Assembly: GCF_029873635.1 (NCBI RefSeq)
Contig: NC_080423.1
Location: forward strand, 97,646,397-97,710,396
Direction of reading: 5' to 3'
DNA from: Malania oleifera
Lineage: Eukaryota > Streptophyta > Magnoliopsida > Santalales > Ximeniaceae
Length of the DNA stretch: 64,000 nucleotides
Shown one piece after another: positions 24,156 to 36,509 of this stretch. The notes beneath the pieces are model-generated. The model was not told the DNA's origin and ran no database searches. It saw nothing but the letters and a program-made list of their open reading frames with translations. Each line of letters starts with the position of its first letter. Within the stretch, counting starts at the first letter, position 1. The position numbers were made by a program, and so were the translations under genes.

Positions 24156-27100
24156 GTGAGGGTCTATGTGTTGACACCAGGAGACGCTGAGACGGTTGGA
24201 GACGTCGTAACAGGTACTCTTACTACTTTACAATATAGAATGATTGTCTTGTTTGATACAGGTGCCACCCACTCTTTTATATCGGCGTGGTATGTGAAAA
24301 TAGCTGGAATAGAGACACAACCATTAGATATAAAATTATCTGTGGGTACGCCGATGGGATCTGTGATTAGATGCAGGAGGGTACTTCAAAATTTTCCAAT
24401 AAATATTCAGGAGAGAGTGCTGCTAGCCGATCTTGTGGTCCTAGATATGCAGGGGTTTGATGTGATGCTGGGCATGGATTGGTTAGCAACTTATCACGTA
24501 AGTATTGATTGTCATCTGAAGGAAGTGATTTTTAGACCCCCAGGTGAGTCAAAGTTTAGATTTGCGGGTTCACGTGTACGTGCCTCACCGCAGCTAGTGT
24601 CGGCTATTCAGGTGAGGAGATTGTTACAGGGTGGTTACCAGGGGTATGTCGCATACATAAAAGAATTGCCAAAAGAAGAATTGGGACAAGTTGGCATACC
24701 AGTAGCGGTGGAATTTTCAGATGTATTTTCAGAAGAATTGCCTAGTTTGCCACCAGATCATGAGATTGAGTTCACTATAGACTTGTTGCTGGGATCTGCA
24801 CTAGTATCTAAAGCACCGTACCGTATAGCCCCAGTTGAGTTAAGAGAATTGAACGATTAGCTATAGGAGTTACTGGATAAAGGTTTCATCAGACCTAGTG
24901 TGTCGCCCTAGGGAGTGCCAGTTTTGTTCATGAAAAAGAAAGATGGAACCATGAGATTGTGCATCGATTATAGGGAGATAAATAAATTGACAGTTAAGAA
25001 TAAATATCCTCTCCCTAGGATTGTTGATTTATTTGATCAGCTCCAGGGGACCCAGGTTTACTCTAAGATTGATCTGCGGTCAGGTTACCACCAGGTGAAA
25101 GTTAAAGTAGAAGACATATCGAAGACCGCATTTCGTTCCAGGTATGGGCATTACGAGTTCTTAGTGATGCCATTTGGGTTAACTAATGCTCCAGCAGTTT
25201 TCATGGATTTGATGAATCGGGTATTCCACCAGTATTTGGACCAGTATGTGGTTGTGTTCATTGATGATATACTGGTCTACTCGAGGAGTATTGAGGAGCA
25301 CGAGCATCATTTGAGACTGGTATTGCAGATATTGAGAGAAAGGAAATTATATGCAAAATTCAAGAAATGTGAATTCAGGTTAAGGCAGATTACTTTTCTC
25401 GGCCATGTGATCTCAGAAGCAGGAGTATCAATTGATCTGAGCAAAATAGAGGCAGTGGTGAATTGGGAGAGGCTGGGAAATGTTTAGGAAGTCAAGAGTT
25501 TTCTGGGGTTAGCAGGTTACTACCGACGCTTTGTGGATGGTTTCTACAGGCTATCAGGTCCATTAACACGACTTACAAGGAAAAATTTAAAATTTGAATG
25601 GATTGATGACTGTGAGCAGAGTTTTCAAGAGTTAAAGCAGCGGTTAGTTTCTGTTCCAGTACTAGCTATTCCATCAGGGGAGAACAATTTTGTGATACAC
25701 CGTGATGCCTCTTTGAAGGGTTTTGGATGCATGTTGATGCAGCACGACAGGGTCAATGCTTATGCATCCAGATAGCTTAAAAAATATGAGAAAAATTATC
25801 CTGTCCATGATTTAGAGCTTGCTGCAGTGGTGTATGCTCTTAGAATCTAAAGGCATTATTTATATGGTGGAAAGTACGAGATTTTCATGGATCACAAGAG
25901 CCTGGAATATTTCTTCACTCAGAAAGAGTTGAATATGAGGCAAAGAAGGTGGCTAGAACTTATTAAAGATTATGATTGCACGATTACTTACCACCCAGGA
26001 AAAGCGAACGTAGTGGCAGATGCTCTGAGCAGAAAATCAGGGGGGTCCGTACTGGCTGCAATGGAGATTCAGCACTCAATTCTGGTGGATTTGGAGAGGC
26101 TCGGTATAGAATTGGTGGAGGAGAGTCCTCAGCCAGTTATTGCTAGTCTAGTAGTGCAGCCCACGCTTTACAAGAAGATTAAAGTAGCTCAGGGTGACGA
26201 TGCAGAGTTGGCAGTGGTGATGGCTAGAGTACGTGATGGTCAGAGTTCAGCATATTAGATGACGGTGCTTTGCAATTCCGTACTAGACTATGTGTTCCTG
26301 CAGATGCTGAGATCAAGAGGACTATACTGGAGGAGGCTCACAGTCCCTATACACGGTCCATCCTGGCAGTACTAAAATATACAAGGATCTGCGAGAGTAT
26401 TTTTGGTGGAGTGGAATGAAGAGGGAGATAGCTGAGTTTGTTCAGCAATGCTTGACGTGTCAGTAGGTTAAAGCTGAACACCAGAGACCAACAGGACAAT
26501 TGCAGCTGTTGTTTATTCCAGAATGGAAGTGGGACCACGTTTCGATGGATTTTGTTACGGGGTTACCACCGGTGCAGCAGGGATTGAATGCAATTTGGGT
26601 AGTCGTTGATCGTTTGATGAAGACTGCTCATTTCATCCCTATTAAAATTGGTTATTCCATGGACAGATTGGCAGAGATATATGTTTAGGAGATAGTTCAT
26701 GTTCATGGAGTACTAGTATCCATAGTCTCAAACCGAGATCCACGGTTTATTTTGCGATTCTGAAAAAGTTTTCAGGAGGCTATGGGTACGCAGCTAGCTT
26801 TTAGCACTGTTTTTCATCCCTATACTGATGGCTAGATTGAGAGGACCATTCAGATACTAGAAGATATGCTTCGTGCTTGTGTACTTGATTTTGGAGGTAG
26901 TTGGATTCAAATTATGCCGTTAGTTGAGTTTGCTTACAATAATAGCTATCAGGCTAGCATTAGCATGACACCTTACGAGGCATTATATGGCAGAAGATAT
27001 CGTTCTCCTCTTTTCTGGGATGAAGTAGGTGAAAGACGAGTTTTGGGTCCCGAGATAATACATCAGGCGTTCGACAAAGTCTGATTAATTAGGGAAAGAA

Positions 27101-27585
27101 TCAGTACAACACAGAGTCGGCAGAAAAGCTATGCTCGCTGTTGGAAGTTAGAATTTGATGTGGGGGATCGAGTATTTTTGAAGATAGCTCCTCTGAAAGG
27201 AGTTATGAGGTTTGGAAAGAATGGCAAGTTGAGCCCTAGGTTTATTGGCCCTTTTGAGATACTTGAGAAAGTAGGGTCAGTTGCCTACAAGCTAGCTTTG
27301 CCGCTAGCTTTGGCTCGTATTCATGACGTCTTTCATGTTGCCATGTTAAGGAAATACGTCCCAGACCCATCCCATATCATTAGCTATGCAGAGATAGAGC
27401 GTAAGGATTCATTAACATATGAAGAAGTACCAGTACAGATTTTGGATAGATTGGTTCAGACTTTACGCACTAAAGAAATACAGTTAGTTAAAGTTTTGTG
27501 GAAGAATCATGCTATAGAGGAAGCTTCTTGGGAGCTCGAACAGCAGATCAGACAGAAATACCCACAGTTGTCTCAAGAGGTATAG
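24156..27585 (+). pseudogene. E1 pol: protease-RT-RNase H-integrase-chromodomain
   Basis: Domain order is that of a Ty3/gypsy chromovirus. Protease has LFDTGATHSFIS at about 24250. Reverse transcriptase (about 24830-25490) has [33 protein letters not shown] and the intact catalytic motif FIDDIL. RNase H (about 25680-26060) ends in [12 protein letters not shown]. Integrase (about 26260-27080) has the region WDHVSMDFVTGLPP. The end carries the chromodomain-like VPVQILDRLVQTLRTKEI module. About eleven in-frame stops occur, nearly all at conserved Gln (CAG to TAG) or Trp (TGG) codons, for example 24858, 24909, 25485, 25774, 26464 and 26687. Apart from these stops the frame is largely intact. Confidence 0.93.
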
Positions 27586-27827
27586 AGGTACTCAAGTAAA
27601 GCATAATAGTTAAATAGGTTTCTTGTGCAGGTACATGTATAGATTTTAGTTAGTAGTTAGTTTTTTTTTAGTTTTATATGTATAATTTCCTAGAACATAG
27701 TATGTAACCACGGTATTCCTCCGCCACAAGTGAGGGCAGGTAATAAATAAGTAAACCTTTTTCTTTTACAGAGTGATGGAGTGTATAGATGAGAATACAA
27801 CTAGTAAATTTTGAGGATGAAATTTTA

Positions 27828-27841
27828 TAAGGAGGGGAGAA
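27828..27841 (+). other. Polypurine tract of E1
   Basis: AAGGAGGGGAGAA directly precedes the 3' LTR start TGTAACGACC. Confidence 0.9.
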
Positions 27842-28238
27842 TGTAACGACCCAGAAAATATTGATATTCAAACATTAAAGAGAGAGGAAATGGAAACAGA
27901 AAGAATGAAATCGCATTTTGGAGATAATAATGATAATAATAAATTCAAGGAATTGCTAGAACTCGTCGACGAATACAAGGCTTTGTCGATGAGTACATAA
28001 GGAAACTCGTCGACGAATACAGGGCTTCGTCGACGAGTATATAAAAAAATTCGTCGACTAATACAAGGTCGACGAGAAAATACCGAGAGGGGTTATGAGG
28101 CAGCCTGAAATTTGTCGACGAATACAGGGATTCATCGATGAATTTATTGAAAGATTCGTCGACGAGATGACGTGCCTCGTCGATGAAGGCCACAGTATAT
28201 AAGGGGAAAACTCGGATTTTTATCACTTATCTGCGCCC

Positions 28239-28272
<34 letters not shown>

Positions 28273-29996
28273 ATGACTCTCTCTCACTTCTCTCTTCGTT
28301 TTGGGCTTATTTCTCGCAGGATCGAAGATCTGAGGCTACCACGACGCTCTTGGCGAGGTTCTCTGCAAGTCTGCCGGAGCTGATTGCTGGAAAAGTTGGG
28401 TTGGATTTCGTCCCAATCTCAGGGTAAGACATTTTATTCAATATTTGCCTTTCCCTCAGTTATGAGAAATGTTGTAGGTAAGAGAATACTGATGTTTTGT
28501 TATAGGGGATTGTGTTTTCAGGATGTTGAGCTAGTAACCATATGGGTATAGAGCCAGAATTATACAGGGGCTTTTCAAAGTTAAGGTAAGGGAAATATGC
28601 TATGCTAGGAATTTTAATGATGTTAATAGAGATTTCATAGACACATATTTATACCAGTTTATTATACAGTTTTTACAGATTATGAGTTTAAATGCTTGTG
28701 TGGCCTGAGTAGATTTTCATGTGATGGAGAATGTATACAATTTTTATAATGTATCATACTATATCGAATATACAGATAGAGGTATATATTCACAGAGATT
28801 ATATAGAGAAATTTACATGCATATACAGTTTTTATATGAGTAGTTCATGAAATAGACGTGTATATATATGCATATACATGTATACAGTTTTATTCAGATC
28901 AATATTATATCACAGTTTTATATAGATCAATATTATATCACAGTTTCCTATTACCATAACATATAGAGTATATGGACAGAGTATATAGGCAGAGATACAG
29001 AGGTAGCATCAAGATGCTATAGATACAGTATACAGAGATTACAATATTTACAGTACATAAAAATAACGTTATGGTAATTTTGGAAAACATGATGAAAACA
29101 GTAAAAGAGTATATATGTATATATGTATATATATAGTATCAGAACCCTGTGGAAAAATTACAGATAGATACAGTTTACAGAGCACAGTACCGTTGCTAGA
29201 TATAGATAGAGTGCAACCACATATCTTAGATAGTATGTGGGTACCGTCGACCGTGCTCGGAGAGTATGTAGCTCCCAAGTTCACTGGGTGGAGGGGGCCG
29301 ATTTGAAGAGGTAGCAGCTAGTCTCGAGCTTAGGAGTGTATGTAATTTGGCCGGGCTGAGGTAGTGTAGAGTGTATTGACTTATCTGGAGGGCCGACCAG
29401 GTAAAGTCCCGCCTACGGGCCGCACAACCCTGTCATGAGGGGTCAAATCATGATGTACAGAGTCTCAGGGATAAAACATAGTTATGTATATGTATACAGT
29501 TTTACAGTATATGATGAGTATAATATGATATTATCAGTATGAAAAGTAGAAAAACAGACGATACAGTATATTTTAAATTGTGAAAGAAAGATATGCTATA
29601 CAGATGATTTAATGCATTACAGTTCAATTACTATTTTAAAAGTAACTTTAACTTAGTTGCCACACACTAGTAATATCATATTTCCATTTACTGAGCGTTG
29701 ACTCACCCCATTACTTTACCATTTTTCAGGTGAGCCAGCTAGGCAAGCAGATTAGGCTCGCGGATAGAAAGTAGTTTGATCACCCTGGTTATAGGGATAG
29801 TTTTTGTCAGAGCTGAGTATTTTTTAGTAGATGATGCTGGAGGGGTATTTTTGTGTGACTATGGTCTGTATATACAGAATTCTAGTATTGCATAGTAAAT
29901 GTGTAAATGGTTGCATGATATGTGTTTCCGCTGCTTAGCTATGGATATGGATATATATATATATATATAAATGGCATGAATTTTGTGGGCGTTACA
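27842..29996 (+). mobile_element. E1 3' LTR, full length (2155 bp)
   Basis: It starts TGTAACGACCC and ends GGGCGTTACA; the next five bases are GACCA. U3 is short (about 350 bp) and carries the decamer array; the TATA box GTATATAAGG lies at 28195-28204. The leader is CT-rich at first, then donor-like AGG|GTAAG at 28424, acceptor-like TTTTCAG ending 28521, and a second donor AAG|GTAAGG at 28586. A long AT-rich U5 has a GC-rich block at 29390-29450 with a hairpin at 29428-29441. It interrupts E2 coding sequence at 29997. Confidence 0.93.
27963..28190. promoter_or_regulatory. Phased decamer array in the E1 3' LTR
   Basis: Decamers start at 27963, 27983, 28007, 28027 and 28051, with steps of 20, 24, 20 and 24 bp. 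Further copies run to about 28190, directly upstream of the TATA box. The spacers differ from those in E5, but the spacing does not. Confidence 0.7.
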
Positions 29997-32900
29997 GACC
30001 AATAAACCTAGGGCTCAACTTACCTTTCTTCCCAAACCTCATGACTCCCTTCAGTGGAGCTATTTTCAGGAACATATGGCCACCCACTTCAAATTCTAAT
30101 TCCTGGTAGTGAGTATCTGCGTAGCTTTTATGCTGACTCTGTGCTGCACTAATTCTATCTCGAATAAGTCAGACGTTGTCATACGCCTACTACACTATTT
30201 CTGGCCCCAAAACTGCCCTCTCAGCTACCTCACTTTAGTATAAAAGAGAACGACAGCTCCTACCATAATTGCTTCATGAGGTGCCATGTCTATGCTAGCT
30301 TGATAACTGTTATTGTAGGCAAACTCCACTAGTGGCTAATACTAGGTCCAGCTACTCCCATAATCCAATACACATGCTCGTAACATATTCTTAAGTATCT
30401 GAGTTGTTCTTTTTGTATGACCATCTGTCTAAGGATGGAAAGCGGTGCTGAAAGCTAACTAAGACCCCAAAGCCTCCTACAAGCTCTTCCAGAATCATGA
30501 TGTAAAGCGTGGATCACGGTCTGAGACTATAGATACCGGCACTCAATGGGATGGAACAAACTCCTGAATGTACATTTCTGCCAATATGTTCATAGAGAAG
30601 CTGACTTTAGTTTGTAGAAAATGGGCTATTTTTGTTAGCCGATCAACCACTACCTAGATGGCATTCTGATCATGTGGCGCTGGCGGTAGTCTAGTAACAA
30701 ACTCCATGGATATGTGGTCCCACTTCCACTCAGGAATGTAGAGTGGCTACAACTGTTCAGCCGGCCTCTGGTGTTCAGTTTTAACTTGCTGACATGTCAA
30801 GCACTGTTGCACAAATTCTGCAATCTCCGTCTTTATGCCACTCCACTAAAAATACTCTCGCAGATCCCTATACATTTTAGTACTACCAGGATGAACCATA
30901 TATAAAAATCTGTGAGCTTCCTCTAGAATCGTTCTCCTAATATCATTTTCCATAGGTACACACAATATGTAACAGAATCTCAACGCCCCATCATCAGAAA
31001 TGTTGAATTCCTCTCCTTGATCGTCCTGTACTCTGGCTTTTACCTCTGCTAATTTTGGGTCATCCCCCTGAGCAGCTTTAATCTTTTTATATAACGCAGG
31101 CTGCACAACCAGGCTAGTGCTAAATGCCCGAGGATCACCCTCCACTAACTCCACGCCAAGCCTTTCCAAGTCCATCTAAATTGGGTGCTGAATTATTATG
31201 GCTAACGGTGTTGTACTTTCTGATTTACGACTTAGTGCATCAGCCACCACATTTTCTTTACTTAGGTGGTAGATGATGGTGCAATCATAATCTTTGATAA
31301 GTTCTAACCATCTCCTTTGCCGCATATTCAACTCTTTTTGCGTAAAGAAGTACTTTAAACTTTTATGGCCAGAAAATATTTCACATCTTTCACCATATAA
31401 GTAGTGCCTCCAAATCTTTAGTGCGTGTACCACTGCAGCCAATTCTAGATCGTGAGTGGGGTGGTTCTTTTCATACTCTTTCAATTGCCTAGAAGCATAC
31501 ACTACCACCCGACCATGCTGCATCAATACACAACTGAGCCCTTTCAAGGACGTGTCACTATAAATTACATAACCATCACCTCCTGATGGAATCGTCAGTA
31601 CTGGTGCAGTGACGAGCCGCTTCTTTAATTCTTGAAAACTCTACTCGCATTCTTCATCCCATACAAATCTAGAATTTTTCCTGGTCAAACGTGTGAGAGG
31701 CCCTGATAAGGCTAAAAACCCCTCAACAAATCGACGGTAATAACCTATCAGTTCCAAGAAACTCTTGATTTCCTGAACGTTCTTCAGCCTGGCCCAATTC
31801 ACCACGACATCAATTTTACTGGGATCCACGGAAACACCATCCCCTGAGATCACGTGACCCAAAACAACACTTTCTTTAGCCAAAATTCACATTTACTAAA
31901 CTTGGCATACAACTTCTTCTCCCTAAGCATTTGCAGCACCTATCTCAAGTGCGCTTTATGATCCTCAAAACTCCTTAAGTAAACCAGTATATCATTAATA
32001 AAAACCAAAACAAACTGGTCTAAATACTTGTGAAAGACTCTATTCATCAAGTCCATTAACACATTTGGGGCATTCGTCAGACCAAATGGCATAATGAGGA
32101 ATTCATAGTGCTCATATCTGGTTTTGAAGGCTGTTTTCGAGACATCCTCTGCTTTTACCCTCACTTGATGATAGCCTGATCTGAGGTCAATCTTGGAATA
32201 CACTTGTGTGCCCTGAAGTTGATCAAATAAATCATCTATACAGGGTAAAGGATATATGTTCTTAATAGTTACCTTGTTTATCTCTCTATAATCAATACAC
32301 ATCCTCATAAACCTGTCTTTCTTCTTTACGAACAACATTGGAGCTCCCCACGGTGATACACTGGGTCATATAAATCCCCTATCCGAAAAGTCTTGCAACT
32401 GATCATTTAATTCTCCCAATTCAGCTGGAGCCATATGGTAGGGAATGTTAGAGATCGGCGCTGTTCCTGGAGGTAAATATAAAGCAAAATCCACCTCACA
32501 TTCGAGAGGCAACCCAGGTAGCTCCTCTGGAAAAATATTTGAAAATTCCCTTACCACCAGTGCACTGTCAAGCTTCAATTCATTTTCTAACCCCTCCTTT
32601 ACAAAAGCCATAAAACCTTGGCTTCCGTCCAGGAGCAATCTGCTCACTTGCATGGCTAGCACTAACTGTGATGAAGCACGCACACATGAACCAACAAATC
32701 TGAATTCCTGCTTGCCAGGGGGTCTAAAAATCACTTCTTTTTTATGACAATCAGTACTAGCGTGATTAACTGCCAACCAATCCATACCCAGTATTACATC
32801 AAACCCACACATATCCAATAAGATCAGATCAGCTGGTAACACTCTCCCTTGAATTTCTATCGGATAACCCCTAAGTACCCTTTGACACCTCATTATTGAC

Positions 32901-33069
32901 CCTGACGATGTAACTACTGACAATTCCACATCTAATAACTGGGTTTCATATCTAGACAATTTGACATAGGTCGCAGAAACAAAGGAATGAGTAGCACCTA
33001 AATCAAATCAAATAATAACTTGATATGATAGAACAGTAAAAGAACTTGTCACCACATCTGCAGCAGTCT
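29997..33069 (-). pseudogene. E2 pol: protease to integrase, C-terminal end missing
   Basis: A minus-strand gypsy pol with ordered domains. The protease region is near 33000-32960, with DLGATHSFVS in place of DTGA/DSGA. The linker has DVILGMDWLAVNHAS. RT (about 32340-31660) has [27 protein letters not shown] and MPFGLTNAP, but the catalytic motif reads FINDIL, with the first Asp changed to Asn. RNase H ends at [11 protein letters not shown] (about 31220). A decayed integrase runs to 29997, where the E1 3' LTR begins. Several stops and frameshifts occur. The integrase C-terminus and chromodomain are not found on the other side of E1. Confidence 0.9.
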
Positions 33070-34079
33070 CAACATCACCCGACATCAAAGCGTAAACCCT
33101 CGCCGAGGTTACCTTCCTTTGCTGGCCTGGGAGCTAGAACCTGGATCAGCAGTTCTGAGCATGCTTGTGTCATATGGCTGGGTCTCCCACAATGATAGCA
33201 TATATCCCTCCCTACCCAACATTCCCTCAAATGTCGTCTCCCGCACATATGACATATCGGGTAGGTTTGCAAACCCTGATTCTCATGAGGTCTTGTCGTC
33301 TGTCTCTAATCTCCCCTATTACGGTCTCCTCTCCATGGGCCACGACTGGAACCTGCCTGAATACCCTGAGGTGTGGGCCTCTTCCTCTGATTCTGAGTTG
33401 CTATACCTCTCTATATGTCATTCTCAATAATAGTAGCCCTATCTACGACGTCCGCAAATGTCTGAGCCTGAAAACCAATCACTTGCTCATACAAGTTCTG
33501 CCTCAAACCTTCGTCGAACTTCCTTGCCTTTTTCTCTTCATCTGGTGTCAAATGTGGGGTGAACGAAGATAACTCAATAAACCGAGCTGCTTACTGCAAT
33601 AATGTCATCTGCCCCTGTACTAAGTGCATAAACTCAGCTGCCTTTGCACTCCAAACGATAGTAGGGAAATATCGCTCGAAGAATGGCTCTTTAAATTGAC
33701 TTCATGTCACTGAAATTGGATCCGACCTCTGCTCTTCAATCAGTCGCACTGATCTCCACCAGCGTTTCGCCTCTTTTGTCAGTTTAAACTTCACAAATAC
33801 CACCTTCTACTCGTCCGTACATGGAAGTACTGCCAACGTCTCCTCAATGTCCTAGACCCAATTTTTAGCCATAGTCGGGTCATCTCTTCCAGCAAAAGAT
33901 GGGGCCTTCATCTGCGTAAACTACTCGATCGTGTAGCTACTCTCCCCTAAGCTCCTAGCCATCTTAGCCATTACTTGCTGGGTAACACTGCGCAATACAA
34001 TATCGGTATCTCCACCACCCATGCTAGATGGTCTTGGTCCATCTCCCCCAGCATTTGTACCATTGCTTCCTGGGTCTAT
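33070..34079 (-). pseudogene. E2 gag with readable zinc knuckle
   Basis: The gag start codon has decayed to ATA (34079-34077), preceded by TTTTTCAAG. Weak gag-domain segments follow, including AKRWWRSVRLIEEQRSDP and QFKEPFFERYFP. Near the end CHMCGRRHLRECWVGRDICYHCGRPSH is readable, a clear pair of zinc-knuckle-type Cys/His clusters. Several stops, mostly at Gln or Trp positions, break the frame. It lies between the E2 primer site and E2 pol. Confidence 0.85.
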
Positions 34080-34385
34080 CTTGAAAAATAGAGAACACAC
34101 TTTAAAGACCTTATCTCCCTTGCAAAACCCATTCTATTTCATTCAATAGAAATCCTATATTCACACTTAACTACCCTCCTTAATCTTAATTCAAAATCAG
34201 ATCCTGTAACCCAGACACACGATCCAAAAATAGTTTACTATGGCTTTCCTAAAATCGTCACCCCAGGAAAGACACAGAAACCACCATGAAAATCCTGTAC
34301 CTAGGCCACAAAACAAAACCTCTATCATTTCCTATACTCTGGTATTGCTTCAACTGCACTCTAAAGTCTACAGAACCTATCAACC

Positions 34386-34403
34386 TAGGCTTTGATACCA
34401 AGC
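34386..34403 (-). other. Primer-binding site of E2
   Basis: On the minus strand, TTGGTATCAAAGCC follows the LTR end after two or three bases. One change from TGGTATCAGAG. Confidence 0.85.
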
Positions 34404-34940
34404 TGTAACAACCAGCTAATTTTTTTCCATAGACAACATTTTATATAACTATGGGAAAGGCAAAAAATGAATAAAATGTCTTACCTTGAAATTGGGATGG
34501 AGTTCAAACCACTTCCACCAACAATCCACTCCATAAAATTTATAGAGAACTTTCCCAGGAGCGTCGTGGTGGCCTCGGATCATTAATCCGACAAGAAATG
34601 GGGCTGGAATCGAAGAGAGAAGGGGAAAGGAACGTTTTAGAGAGAGAGAGGATTTCTTGCACCAATTTTTTGCTGAAAAATTCGGGTTTTAGCTCTTTAT
34701 AGTCCCGGATTCGACAATAAGACACGTCATCTCGTCAACGAGTCCCTAAAGAAAGTTCGTCAATGAACATAAACCCCTCATCGAAGAATTTCATATTGCT
34801 AAAACCCCCCTCTAGACATCTTTTCGTCGACGAGACGGGTCCTCGTCCACAAGACACTCATGTACCCTCGTCGACGAATCCCCTGTGTTCGTCAACGAGA
34901 CCCTATTAAATTCTTTATGATAATTATTCGAGTCTCTACA
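34404..34940 (-). mobile_element. E2 5' LTR, unusually short (537 bp)
   Basis: It starts TGTAGAGACTCG at 34940 and ends GGTTGTTACA at 34404, next to the primer site. U3 has decamers at 34705-34905 and a TATA-like box near 34700. The early leader (GAGGCCACCACGACGCTCC) and the first donor-like AAG|GTAAGAC are present. Then about 1.6 kb found in related LTRs is missing: second donor, GC-rich block and AT-rich U5. It interrupts E6 integrase. Confidence 0.85.
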
Positions 34941-35661
34941 TTTTTTCCATACCGCGTTGGCGGTAGCCCTGTCACGAAGTCCATGGAAACATGATACTAT
35001 TTCCACTCAAGGATGTAGAGTGGCTGCATCTGCCCTGCTGGTCTTTGGTGCTCAACCTTTATTTGCTGGAACGTCAAGCACTGTTTCACGAATTCAGAAA
35101 TCTCTCTCTTCATGCCGCTCCACCAGAAGGATTCCCATAGATCCCGATACATTTTTGTGTTGCCTGGATGCATAGTGTAAAGGGATCTATGAGCCTCCTC
35201 TAAAATCGTTCTCCTGATCTCGGCGTCTTCTGGAACGCATAGTCTGGCATGGAACCTCAAAGCTCCATCATCTGAAATACTAAACTCTTCCCCCTGTCCA
35301 TCCTGTACTATATCCATCAGTTCTGCTAATTCTGGATCACTCCTCTAGGTGGCTTTAATTCTTTGTTGCAAAATAGGTTGTACCACTAGGTTGGCAATGA
35401 ATGCTTAGTGATCACCCTCTATTAGCTCTACGCATAACCTCTCCAAATCCATTTGGATAAAGTGTTAAATCTCCACTGCTGACAATACTGCTCCCACTGA
35501 CTTTCGGTTCAGTACATCAGCTACCACATTTGCTTTTCCTAGGTAGTAGCTAATAGTGCAGTCATAATCTTTAATGAGTTCCAGCCATCTTCTTTGCCTC
35601 ATATTCAATTCTTTATGAGTAAAGAAAAATTTCAAGCTTTTGTAGTCCATGAAGATTTCAC
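34941..35661 (-). pseudogene. E6 RNase H end and integrase N-terminal part
   Basis: Segments in order on the minus strand: MDYKSLKFFFTHKELNM and KANVVADVLNRK (end of RNase H), then [31 protein letters not shown] and QCLTFQQIKVEHQRPAG (integrase zinc-binding region), then HVSMDFVTGLPP at the start of the integrase core. It is cut at 34941 by E2 and at 35661 by an LTR fragment. Several stops are present. The E6 integrase core, chromodomain and 3' LTR were not found in the window. Confidence 0.85.
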
Positions 35662-36509
35662 TTTTGTGGCTGTAGCTGCATAACGTACTAGGGCAGAGGG
35701 AACCTATTTGTATAGGCGGGTAGAATTCCCTATCCTTAGGGCCTTTGCCAGTAAACTATTGTTGAATGCGTGAGTACGAGATTAATCTAACACTTGAGGG
35801 CTTATTGAGTAAGGTAAGTGCCCTGGTATGCTTTAGTTGTGACCTTAGGGTTACCTATGTATCAGAGCAGAGGGGTGCTACTTATATGCGCAGGTAATCA
35901 CCCCTATCCTTAAGTAATCTCGTGGGTTAAAACTTTGCATGTGCTTGTTTAGGTTCAGAAAACGATGTCAAAGTTATGTTAATGATTTGCAAAAGTTATT
36001 AAAATGATATCTATATACCTCATGTTAGCCACACGCTATTTTAATATGTATATTTCTTCCCTCACTGAGATGTGTCTCACCCGAATATGAATGTTTATTT
36101 TTCAGGATATCCTCGAGATCGGGCTTGAGGAGCTTGAGGGTATTATTAGCGTTTTTGAGGATTATAGAAATATAATATATGTTGATCATATTTTGGGAAT
36201 GGAAATGTTTATGTTTTATGTTATTACGTTTTTAGGTTTATTGAGAATGGAATGGTTGTGAACATACTGAATGTTTGGGAGATGTATGAATATATAGAGA
36301 TTATGATGGTTGGTTTTTATGGATTTCTAGTTAGGATATAGTAAACTCTGGTATATTACGGTATTATGGAATGTTGGTATTATGGTCTATGTTGTATGGA
36401 GATTTTGTTTATGTTTTCCGCTACATATATATGTTAATGATTTATGATTTAACAGGATAATATCAGGTATAACGCACCGGACCCGAGTTTAGGTGTTCGG
36501 GGCGTTACA
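35662..36509 (+). mobile_element. LTR fragment (3' part) inside E6 pol
   Basis: It ends GGGGCGTTACA at 36509, as a gypsy LTR should, but has no LTR start. It matches 16340-16819 in order and continues beyond that copy's break. E6 RT ends at 36510 and RNase H resumes at 35661 with about 100 codons missing between them. The insertion therefore came with, or was followed by, a deletion. Confidence 0.75.

Noticed and set aside
23133..27585. E1 as an active, autonomous element
   Set aside because: Many in-frame stops, a gag frameshift and a missing 5' LTR.
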